Shown: positions 7,954 through 14,055 of the stretch, piece by piece
Layout: each line of letters begins with the position of its first letter
Numbering within the stretch: the stretch's first letter is position 1
Source: an uncultured Bacilli bacterium
GTDB taxonomy: Bacteria > Bacillota_I > Bacilli_A > RF39 > UBA660
DNA length: 15,653 bases
Assembly (NCBI GenBank): GCA_947626425.1
Contig: CANQRX010000026.1
Span: 1 to 15,653 of the forward strand
Direction of reading: 5' to 3'
Notes under the pieces: model-generated
What the model was told of the DNA's origin: nothing
The model's input: only the letters and a program-made list of their open reading frames with translations
Database searches by the model: none
Position numbers and translations under genes: made by a program

Positions 7954-7982
7954 AATATATCATTTTCTTTTTATTTTGTAAA
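7954..7982 (-). promoter_or_regulatory. Promoter of the glycosyltransferase gene
   Basis: On the minus strand -35 TTTACA (7977-7982), 17-bp spacer, -10 TATATT (7954-7959), about 20 bp before the ATG. It abuts the terminator of the upstream operon. Confidence 0.65.
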
Positions 7983-8020
7983 ATAAAAAGAAAGAGCATT
8001 TAATTAAAAAGTTCTTTCTT
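7981..8020 (-). terminator. Terminator of the 8026-9758 operon
   Basis: Just after the stop at 8026, AAGAAAGA (8013-8020 on minus) pairs with TCTTTCTT (7988-7995), followed by TTTATTTT. The stem is AT-rich but 8 bp long and correctly placed. Confidence 0.65.
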
Positions 8021-8025
8021 AAAAA

Positions 8026-8313
8026 TTATAAATATTCTAAAATTGCAATATTTTTATCTAATTTTTCAATAAGATCTTCTCGATCATATTTATTGAATAT
8101 TTCAACAAAATTACTATTATCTAATAATAATAATTCGTAGTATTTTTTAAATACATCTTTATAATTTTTAGCTCCTAGTTCTTTTAAAAAATTTAAATTA
8201 GTTGTTACTAATTTTTTATTTTCTTCTAAAAGTTTTATCATAGATGAACTTGTGTTTTCAATAAATTGCTCAATTTCTTCAAAAGTAAATCCAAGTTTTT
8301 CTAAATATTTCAT
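8026..8313 (-). CDS. Small helical protein of unknown function, third gene of operon
   Basis: 95 residues, acidic and predicted all-helical by eye: KYLEKLGFTFEEIEQFIE, then NLNFLKELGAKNYKDVF, then DREDLIEKLDKNIAILEYL. The spacing L-x-x-LGF-x-x-x-EI followed by NL-x-FL-x-x-LGA resembles the repeated helix pairs of mTERF-like helical solenoids, and similar wording occurs at the end of the first gene of this operon. That is a resemblance only. Start ATG 8313 is 2 nt after the upstream stop, and its ribosome site GGAGG lies within the last codons of that gene. No membrane segment or signal peptide. Confidence 0.7.
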   Translation of the reverse strand: MKYLEKLGFTFEEIEQFIENTSSSMIKLLEENKKLVTTNLNFLKELGAKNYKDVFKKYYELLLLDNSNFVEIFNKYDREDLIEKLDKNIAILEYL

Positions 8314-8315
8314 AA

Positions 8316-8639
8316 TTAACGTCCTCCAATACTAACTGCGTTTTTCAGATTTTTTTCATATTTATTTAACTTATTGTATAATTCAATTGAATTTTCTTTT
8401 AAAGCTTTTTTCTCATCTTCTGATAAAGATGTATAGTATTCTTCTAATAAAGAACCGTATTGTAGTAATCTTATAGTGTCGATTGTTAAATTAAAATTGT
8501 TTGTGGTTATAAAATTAACAAAATCAAAATCATCAGGACAAGCTTTTAAATTAATAAATAAAATCATTTCTTGTAAAGGAGTTACATCACTGCCGGTTGA
8601 TGTGGCAAGCATGTTTTTTAATTTAATATAATTATTCAT
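8316..8639 (-). CDS. Hypothetical protein, second gene of operon
   Basis: 107 residues, family not recognised. The protein is mostly helical by eye with a central segment QEMILFINLKACPDDFDFV and a charged C-terminal half (SLSEDEKKALKEN, KLNKYEKNLKN). No signal peptide or clear membrane helix. The ATG at 8639 follows GGAGG that overlaps the TAG stop of the upstream gene, and the downstream gene starts 2 nt after this stop, so all three genes are one tightly coupled operon. Confidence 0.7.
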   Translation of the reverse strand: MNNYIKLKNMLATSTGSDVTPLQEMILFINLKACPDDFDFVNFITTNNFNLTIDTIRLLQYGSLLEEYYTSLSEDEKKALKENSIELYNKLNKYEKNLKNAVSIGGR

Positions 8640-8648
8640 AACGACCTC

Positions 8649-9758
8649 CTAATATGCCATAAGTGGTACAGACTTTGGGTCCATTCCATTAGATATTAGC
8701 ATTTCAACATTATTTTTTAATTTGTTTATATCATATTTAACCAAAATGTTTGGATTTAAATATATATCAATTGGTTCTTTTCCTAATTCAAATAAATATT
8801 GTATTTTTTCTTCTAAATCTTGGTCATATAATAATGAAGCATGACTTATAAAAATATCGGTATTTAATTTATTTTCTTTTATTAATTTAAGATTTTTTTC
8901 CATTAAATCATGATTATAGTTATAAATTAAATCATCTATTTCTTCGCTTGAAAAATCTAAATAATCAAGTTCATTTTCTTTTAATAAATAAATTAAATCT
9001 TCTTTTTTGTTTTCTTCTTCATTACTTTCATTAAATGGTTCGTTTACTTCAGAAGGCTCGTTAATTTCTTTTTCCACGTTCATTTTAGCTTCTTGAATAA
9101 CTTGTGATATACTTTTTCCGGTTTTGTCTTTTTCATGAATTTTTTTATCATAAGCATATAAAGCATCTTCAGGGAACATTAAAATTTTGGCAGCTTCTCT
9201 TTGTTCTTCTTCGGTAAAGCTAAATTCTTCTAATAAGGAAGTTATAGAATCTCGAGTGATATTTATTCGCCCTGTTAACGCTAGTTCGATATAATCATTA
9301 AGTTTTTCTTGATTAGCTAAGGCTGTATCTTTGCGAATTCCTAATTCTTCGATGGTTGTTATTGCATGATTCATTTCTTCTTCAACTTTAACTAATTCTT
9401 CCTCGCTTTTTTTAGTATCTAGTTCCACTGTTTCAATTGTTCTTGGTAAATTGCGATTTAATTTTTCTAAAAGATTTTTAGGATCAAAATCAATTCTTAG
9501 ACGTGTTAAAACGGTTTTGTAATCATCACGATTAATTCCTTGAAGCATTTCTTTAAATTTTTCACCTTGTTCTTCTAATTCTTCTCGTAATTTTTTTAAA
9601 TCTGCAATGTTATTTTGAAGAACCGCTTTTTGTTCAGTTGTTCGTTTTTTAGTGTCTTCAGCTTTGTTTTTTTGGGCGTTCATTTCTTTTAAAATGTCGC
9701 TATCTTCACCACGTAAATTGTATAATTTGTCTAATAATGTTTCTGTACTCACAGCCAT
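8649..9758 (-). CDS. Coiled-coil protein with helical-repeat C-terminus, first gene of operon
   Basis: 369 residues from ATG 9758. An earlier in-frame ATG (9779) has no ribosome site and lies about 6 nt past the -10 box, near the transcription start, while AGGGAGTGA sits properly before 9758. Residues from about 20 to 170 are heptad-rich (NKAEDTKKRTTEQKAVLQN, LKKLREELEEQGEKFKEML and onward), a long coiled coil. A middle part (LLEEFSFTEEEQREAAKIL) is helical. A Glu/Asn-rich linker (about 240-255) leads to a C-terminal region with SEEIDDLIYNYNHDLMEKNL and DIYLNPNILVKYDINKL, resembling mTERF-like helix pairs and the 95-residue protein at the end of this operon. No membrane segment. Family not recognised; a phage tail or filament role cannot be excluded. 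Confidence 0.75.
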   Translation of the reverse strand: MAVSTETLLDKLYNLRGEDSDILKEMNAQKNKAEDTKKRTTEQKAVLQNNIADLKKLREELEEQGEKFKEMLQGINRDDYKTVLTRLRIDFDPKNLLEKLNRNLPRTIETVELDTKKSEEELVKVEEEMNHAITTIEELGIRKDTALANQEKLNDYIELALTGRINITRDSITSLLEEFSFTEEEQREAAKILMFPEDALYAYDKKIHEKDKTGKSISQVIQEAKMNVEKEINEPSEVNEPFNESNEEENKKEDLIYLLKENELDYLDFSSEEIDDLIYNYNHDLMEKNLKLIKENKLNTDIFISHASLLYDQDLEEKIQYLFELGKEPIDIYLNPNILVKYDINKLKNNVEMLISNGMDPKSVPLMAY

Positions 9759-9785
9759 TTTAGTCACTCCCTTTATCATAAAACA

Positions 9786-9814
9786 ATTATAGCAAAGCTT
9801 TTTTTATTTGTAAA
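9786..9814 (-). promoter_or_regulatory. Promoter of the unknown three-gene operon
   Basis: On the minus strand -35 TTTACA (9809-9814), 17-bp spacer, consensus -10 TATAAT (9786-9791). The predicted transcription start falls close to the upstream ATG at 9779, supporting the downstream start at 9758. Confidence 0.75.
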
Positions 9815-9863
9815 GAAAATTATATTGCTAGCACTTTAAATAAAAGCAAGGAACAAAGTTTCT

Positions 9864-9880
9864 AAAAAATTGGAAATTTT
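9864..9880 (-). terminator. Weak candidate terminator of surface protein 2
   Basis: Right after the stop, AAAATT and AATTTT pair around a 3-nt loop and run into further T. The stem is short and all A/T, so this is only a candidate. No strong hairpin of the kind found after the other two surface genes is present here. Confidence 0.3.
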
Positions 9881-9885
9881 ATTTT

Positions 9886-11275
9886 TTATTGAGTAAGCGT
9901 AAAAGGTGAATCAATACTTCCATCTCCTCCTGTTATTTTAACGGAAGACTTTAGATACACGACAGGACGGATTGCTAAAGCATCACTTATTCTGTAGTCG
10001 GTGACATTCCCGTTGTAAGCATTATCAAGGACAGCCATTACATTATAAGCTTCCGAATAGTTCGGCGCAGGGGTCATTGTCCATTGATAATTATCATAAT
10101 CGAATAGCCAATCATTGCTAAAACAACCCCAATTAGAAAATAATGTATATATGCATTTAATTCTCTTCATTGGATCTCCACCACCATCGGTGGCATATCC
10201 ATAGTCAGACGGATACATTAAACCTACTTTGCCTTCCCATGTGGTTTGACGTTCAACATTGTCATTACAATAAGATGCATTACTTCCTGTAGTAGAGCAT
10301 TGCTTTCCAATATTATCACTTCGCTCCCACATATATTGCCGAGGAACATAATTTTTAGTATCCCAATTTGGAGTATCAGCTGTCCCCGTATTCCATATTA
10401 CGGTCTCAATCATATCTCTTGCAGATTGTTTTAAACCTACCTTTGTCCAATCAGGACAGGATGTTGTATGATTATTGGAGTTATCGTAACATGTATCTGT
10501 TCCTTGCGTACCATTATAATAATCGTTTTTTAAAACTTTTTGGATATCTGATTCACTCCATTCATTTACTCCATAGCCACTATTAATATTTGAAGGCGAT
10601 GAGTCCCAGCTTAATTTTTTAACATTTCCACTAGAAGCAGTTAAAGGGTCTCTTATAATTTTTAATAATCTTTCTATTTCACCATTAGCTGTTTGAATAT
10701 TATCCATTAAGCCTATTATTCGCCATGTCTCACAAGTTCCATTTTCATCACAATTAAAATAAATGTAATTATTAGGATTTCGTCCAATATATCTTATATT
10801 ATTAAAATCATCTTCAACAATTGTTCCTATTTTTTCAGCATTAGTTTCTTCTTTGCCCAATAATTCTTCCATTTTATTTTCGATGCTTTGGTTTTCTGAC
10901 GTACCAGTCGTCGCAAAATTTAAGGTACATTTGGTTTTCTTTTTGGTTAAATTTTGAATTTTAAATTCCCAATTAGTTCGATCCCATGTTCCTATTGCAC
11001 CTTGATCACATTCCGCACTTATAAAATATTTTCCATCCCCTTTAGCTGGAATTTCATCTACAGATTGACCATCGATATTAACCGCGATGATGGAGATGTC
11101 TTTGTTGTTTACTTGTATTTGGCCATTCATGATTGGAAAACTTTCGGTCACTTGGTATTTTCCCAAACTTTTATTTAGTAGATACCCCCCCCCCTAGGGC
11201 CATTATTCCTACCATACTTCCGATTAAAATCTTTGCTTTTTTACTTGTTTTTAACTTATAATTTTCTATTTTCAT
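9886..11275 (-). CDS. Surface protein 2, split by a ten-G tract (out of frame as written)
   Basis: ATG 11275 follows GGAAGG and encodes a lysine-rich start then a hydrophobic segment: MKIENYKLKTSKKAKILIGS, MVGIMALGGG, a signal peptide or membrane anchor. Then comes a run of ten G (11185-11194). With ten, the frame stops at TAA after VSTK. With nine (or twelve) it continues YLLNKSLGKYQVTESFPI into an open frame ending at 9886, giving 462 residues. Without the signal peptide the only start would be the TTG at 11166, which has no obvious role. The mature part has SIIAVNIDG, WRIIGLMDN, RLLKIIRD, NSGYGVNEWS, TTWEGKVGLMYPSDYGYAT, WTMTPAP, RPVVYLKS and GGDGSIDSPFTL. It is closely paralogous to the protein at 14056-15373. 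Role unknown, probably surface-exposed and phase-variable. A homopolymer sequencing error is the alternative. Confidence 0.7.
9943..10082 (-). other. Variable-region-like segment (VR2) of surface protein 2, milder signature
   Basis: This segment corresponds to VR1 and VR3, between WTMTPAP and RPVVYLKS. G+C is 54 of 120 bases at 9961-10080 against 41 of 120 at 10081-10200, so the shift is weaker. Codons such as ACC GAC TAC, GAT, GCT and AAC still fit change from AAC/AAT, but AGA, ATA, TTA and GCA do not. The closing block (9943-9966) differs at several bases from the block shared by the other two genes. Best read as an older or inactive copy, or one using another template. Confidence 0.35.
11185..11194 (-). 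repeat. Ten-G homopolymer, candidate phase-variation tract (surface protein 2)
   Basis: Ten C on the plus strand, ten G on the coding strand, inside the codons joining the signal peptide to the mature protein. In an AT-rich genome this is very unlikely by chance. Nine or twelve G give the full protein; ten or eleven give early stops. Confidence 0.9.
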
Positions 11276-11305
11276 TTATCTTTTTCCTTCCTATTTTCTA
11301 CTAAA

Positions 11306-11334
11306 ATTATAAGTTAATAACTACCTTTTTGCAA
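11306..11334 (-). promoter_or_regulatory. Promoter of surface protein 2 (shared family promoter)
   Basis: -35 TTGCAA (11329-11334), exact 17-bp spacer, -10 TATAAT (11306-11311). The stretch from the spacer to the ribosome site is nearly identical to that before surface protein 3 (TTATTAACTTATAATTTTA in both), showing recent duplication or selection. Confidence 0.85.
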
Positions 11335-11345
11335 GAATAATAATT

Positions 11346-11371
11346 AGAAAAAAAAAGCAACTTTAATTGCT
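11346..11371 (-). terminator. Terminator of the ABC importer operon
   Basis: AGCAA and TTGCT pair around a 6-nt loop that contains the permease stop codon (TAA, 11363-11365), followed by nine T on the minus strand. It lies immediately before the promoter of surface protein 2. Confidence 0.75.
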
Positions 11372-12157
11372 CTTTAACAATTGTTTTTCTACAAAAGAAA
11401 CACAACCATAAATTAAAAATGATAAAATGATTAATAATACAATTCCCGACATTACGATATTTAAATTAAACACTTGAGTACCATAAATTATTAAGTAGCC
11501 AATTCCTTTTTTACTAACTAAAAATTCTCCCATTATAACCCCAATTAAAGTCATGGAAATATTTAATTTTAATGATGAAATTATTGTTCTTTTGGCTTGG
11601 GGAATTACTAAATATTTTAGTAAGACTTTTTTATTAGCTCCGAAAGATTTTAAAAGATTAATTTTAATTATGTCTGTTCCTAAAAAGCCATTATAAATTG
11701 TTAACAAACTAACGATTAAATTAATTAGTAAGGCCATGACAATAATAGCTTTTGTATTAGCGCCTGCCCAAATAATAATGATTGGTCCTAAAGCTACTTT
11801 TGGTAAACTATTTAGCATTGTTAAAAAAGGCTCAACTACTTTCGCTAGTAAAGGAAATTCATATAAAACAACGGCCAAAATAAATCCTAAGCTTATTCCC
11901 AGAAAAAAGGCAATTAAGATTTCAGAAATAGTTGTAAAAATGTGAGTTAATAAACTGCCATCGACAAAAAGTGTTTTAAGAGTTTTTATAATTCTTGAAG
12001 GACTAGAAAAAATGAAAGGATTGATAATTTTTTTAGAAGCACAAAATTCCCAGAGAAAAAGGAAGCCAATTATGATAATCACTTGCGTAAAGAAAACGAT
12101 AAGTCGTTCTTTTTTTAATTTTTTTAAAAATAACTGTTGATTATTCGATATTGACAT
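11363..12157 (-). CDS. ABC importer permease, SsuC/ThiX/TauC type
   Basis: 264 residues, the inner-membrane subunit of an importer for a small organic solute. About six hydrophobic helices are visible, beginning VFFTQVIIIIGFLFLWEF, followed by FIFSSPSRIIKTL, the usual region after the first helix in this family. The cytoplasmic coupling (EAA-like) loop is LKSFGANKKVLLKYLVIPQA near residues 167-190, followed by GEFLVSKKGIGYLI. Length is normal. ATG 12157 follows GGAGGGATTTAG and overlaps the end of the ATPase gene by 17 bp, so translation is coupled. It forms the third gene of the operon with the binding protein and ATPase. Substrate is not determined: candidates are thiamine pyrimidine precursor, sulfonate, taurine or riboflavin-type ligands. 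Confidence 0.9.
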   Translation of the reverse strand: MSISNNQQLFLKKLKKERLIVFFTQVIIIIGFLFLWEFCASKKIINPFIFSSPSRIIKTLKTLFVDGSLLTHIFTTISEILIAFFLGISLGFILAVVLYEFPLLAKVVEPFLTMLNSLPKVALGPIIIIWAGANTKAIIVMALLINLIVSLLTIYNGFLGTDIIKINLLKSFGANKKVLLKYLVIPQAKRTIISSLKLNISMTLIGVIMGEFLVSKKGIGYLIIYGTQVFNLNIVMSGIVLLIILSFLIYGCVSFVEKQLLKSN

Positions 12158-12887
12158 CTAAATCCCTCCAAATCATATTGTAATAATTATTAAATTCTTG
12201 GGTTTGACGGTTAGCAATTGGATCATCAGATAACGAAATTTCATAAATATTTTTAATTTTACAAGGTCTTTTAGAAAGAACTACGACTCGATTAGATAAA
12301 CTAACAGCCTCGCCGATATCATGAGTAACCATGATAGTAGTTATTTTGGATTTTTTGATTATTTTAAAAACATCGTCACTAACTGCTAAGCGAGATTGAT
12401 AATCTAAGGCTGAGAATGGTTCATCTAACAACAAAAGATCAGGCTTAATGGCAAGGGTTCTAATTAATGCGACTCTCTGTTTCATGCCACCTGATAATTC
12501 GTTGGGATATTTATTAGCAAATTCCTCTAAATGATAAGTTTTTAATAGTTCTTTTACATAGTTACAGTTTTCTTTAGTTAATTTCTTTTTAATTTTTAAA
12601 CCTAAAATTGCATTTTCATAAATGGTTAACCATGGAAATAAGGCATCATTTTGAAGCATATAGCCAATTGTAGATTCTTTTTCTTGAAATTCAATAGAAC
12701 CTTTTGTTTTTTCTTCAATATTAGCAAGGATTCCTAGCAATGAAGATTTTCCACAGCCACTGGTGCCAACGATGCTAATTATTTCACCTTCATAAATGTC
12801 TAAAGTCAAATCATCAATGGCTTTTATTTCTCCTTGTTTTGTATAATATGATTTCCCTAAGTTTTTAATGCTTAATTTTTTATTCAT
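12141..12887 (-). CDS. ABC importer ATPase, SsuB/ThiZ/TauB type
   Basis: 248 residues, the cytoplasmic motor of the importer. All motifs are intact: Walker A GTSGCGKSS (41-49), Q-loop Gln79 in YMLQNDALFPW, signature LSGGMKQR (131-138), Walker B LLLLDEP (151-157), D-loop SALD (159-162) and switch His189 in MVTHD. QNDALFPW after Walker A is characteristic of the nitrate/sulfonate/taurine importer group. ATG 12887 overlaps the end of the binding-protein gene by 8 bp and has no clear ribosome site of its own, so it probably depends on translation of the gene before it. Confidence 0.95.
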   Translation of the reverse strand: MNKKLSIKNLGKSYYTKQGEIKAIDDLTLDIYEGEIISIVGTSGCGKSSLLGILANIEEKTKGSIEFQEKESTIGYMLQNDALFPWLTIYENAILGLKIKKKLTKENCNYVKELLKTYHLEEFANKYPNELSGGMKQRVALIRTLAIKPDLLLLDEPFSALDYQSRLAVSDDVFKIIKKSKITTIMVTHDIGEAVSLSNRVVVLSKRPCKIKNIYEISLSDDPIANRQTQEFNNYYNMIWRDLDVNIE

Positions 12888-13881
12888 TACTTAAATTACG
12901 AACTAATTCATTATATGGTACATAGGCATCTAATAAATCATTTTCAATCATAACGTCTTCTAAATTTTGATACATTTTTTCAGTAATAAAAGTATTTTTT
13001 AACCACGAGTCACTATCTTGGTATCTTTTAACAATTTTTTCTAAATCATTGATTTTTGTATCGGGAAATTGTTTTATAATGGCTTCTGCGATTGTTTTAG
13101 GTTCATTTTTACTTACGTATTCTAATCCTTTATTCATCGCCCGATTAAATTTTTCTAAAAGACTTCTTTTATTTTCAAAAGTACTTTTTTTAACATAAAA
13201 GGCTGTATAAGGCATTTCCCCAGAGTATTGACCAATACTAATGCCAACATAACCTAAACCTTCGTTTTCAATTAATGTGGCATTTGGTTCAAATAAATTA
13301 ACAAAATCGCCAGTCTTACCAATAAAAGAACCCGATAATGAAGCAAAATCAATAGAATAATTTAAGTTAATTTTTGAAGCATCAATTCCCGCATTTTTTA
13401 AAGCATTAAGAAAATTTAAAGCAGGCATTCCACCTTTTCTTCCCACTAAAACTTCTTTACCATACAAATCTTGCAAAGTAAATTTTTCAGTTCGGCCAAC
13501 AATAAATTGACCATCTCTTTTCGTTAAACCAGCGAATGTTACTAAATAGTCTTCTTCTTGACCCGTATAAACATAAATAGCACTCTCAGGCCCTGCAAAA
13601 CCTATTAAAGCATCTCCTGATATAACCGATGTTGCGACTTTATCAGCCCCAGGTGTTAAAATAAGATCAATATTTAAACCTTCTTCTTTAAAATAACCAT
13701 TTTCAATAGCTACATAAAGTGGTGCATAAAAAGGACTATGTGTAACCTCCGCGAGTTTAATGGTTTCAACATTCATAGCAACTTCTTCGGTTTTCTTATC
13801 ATGAAAAGCAACATAATAAACACTTGAAAAAATTACTACCGTTAAAACAATTAAAATTGCACCTATAATCTTTTTTTTCAA
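12880..13881 (-). CDS. NMT1/THI5-like or SsuA-like substrate-binding protein with an N-terminal anchor
   Basis: 333 residues, first gene of the importer operon. Residues about 5-26 (IIGAILIVLTVVIFSSVYYV) form a membrane segment, but there is no lipobox Cys, so the protein is probably held by an uncleaved anchor or a type I signal peptide; most Gram-positive binding proteins are lipoproteins. The mature part has the family pattern: VTHSPFYAPLYVAIENGYFK, EEGLNIDLI, GADKVATSVISGDALIGFAG and GRKGGMPALNFLNALKNAGI. This is the NMT1/THI5-like and SsuA-like fold used for thiamine precursors, sulfonates or similar ligands. Start is TTG 13881, 8 nt after GGAGG; no ATG gives a better fit. No TPP riboswitch is visible in the short leader. 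Confidence 0.9.
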   Translation of the reverse strand: MKKKIIGAILIVLTVVIFSSVYYVAFHDKKTEEVAMNVETIKLAEVTHSPFYAPLYVAIENGYFKEEGLNIDLILTPGADKVATSVISGDALIGFAGPESAIYVYTGQEEDYLVTFAGLTKRDGQFIVGRTEKFTLQDLYGKEVLVGRKGGMPALNFLNALKNAGIDASKINLNYSIDFASLSGSFIGKTGDFVNLFEPNATLIENEGLGYVGISIGQYSGEMPYTAFYVKKSTFENKRSLLEKFNRAMNKGLEYVSKNEPKTIAEAIIKQFPDTKINDLEKIVKRYQDSDSWLKNTFITEKMYQNLEDVMIENDLLDAYVPYNELVRNLSNE

Positions 13882-13900
13882 AACAAATTCCTCCTTTTTG

Positions 13901-13938
13901 TTTCATAGTAGTATATGAAAATTATTATTTTTAGTTAA
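13901..13938 (-). promoter_or_regulatory. Candidate promoter and operator of the ABC importer operon
   Basis: On the minus strand -35 TTAACT (13933-13938), 17-bp spacer and -10 TATACT (13910-13915). The -10 is covered by a perfect inverted repeat TTTCATA-N6-TATGAAA (13901-13920), placed where a repressor would block RNA polymerase. The regulator is not known. Confidence 0.5.
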
Positions 13939-13978
13939 TGAAAAAAACTAAAGACCTTAATTTTTAAGTCAATAGTTC
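13939..13978 (-). terminator. Terminator of surface protein 3
   Basis: On the minus strand AACTA pairs with TAGTT outside, and GACTTAA with TTAAgGTC inside, around a 3-nt loop, and seven T follow. This is a complete terminator about 80 bp past the stop, separate from the GC-rich hairpin at 14022-14053. Confidence 0.7.
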
Positions 13979-14021
13979 TTTTCTTATTTATGATAAAAAT
14001 GCAAAAAAAAAATTAAGTGCG

Positions 14022-14053
14022 GGCTCGGGAGGACTTTCGCCCTCCAACGAGCC
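14022..14053 (-). repeat. GC-rich hairpin with C-GAAA-G loop, 2 bp after surface protein 3
   Basis: Read on the coding strand: GGCTCG, a TT bulge, GGAGG, a G-T pair, C, loop GAAA, G, CCTCC, CGAGCC. The outer stem is 6 bp and the inner stem 5 bp plus two. It is the most GC-rich structure in the window. A ten-T run follows only after an 8-nt gap, so a terminator role is possible but not typical. Hairpins with a GAAA loop just after the variable region are known DGR target-recognition elements. Confidence 0.85.
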
Positions 14054-14055
14054 AA

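Noticed and set aside
13882..13960. TPP riboswitch ahead of the importer operon
   Set aside because: The leader between the likely promoter and the TTG start is only about 25-30 nt, too short, and the TPP aptamer core motifs are not present.
14003..14053. GAAA hairpin read simply as the terminator of surface protein 3
   Set aside because: The T run begins 8 nt after the stem rather than directly at it, and a better terminator lies at 13939-13978. A secondary terminator role remains possible, so it is listed as a hairpin.
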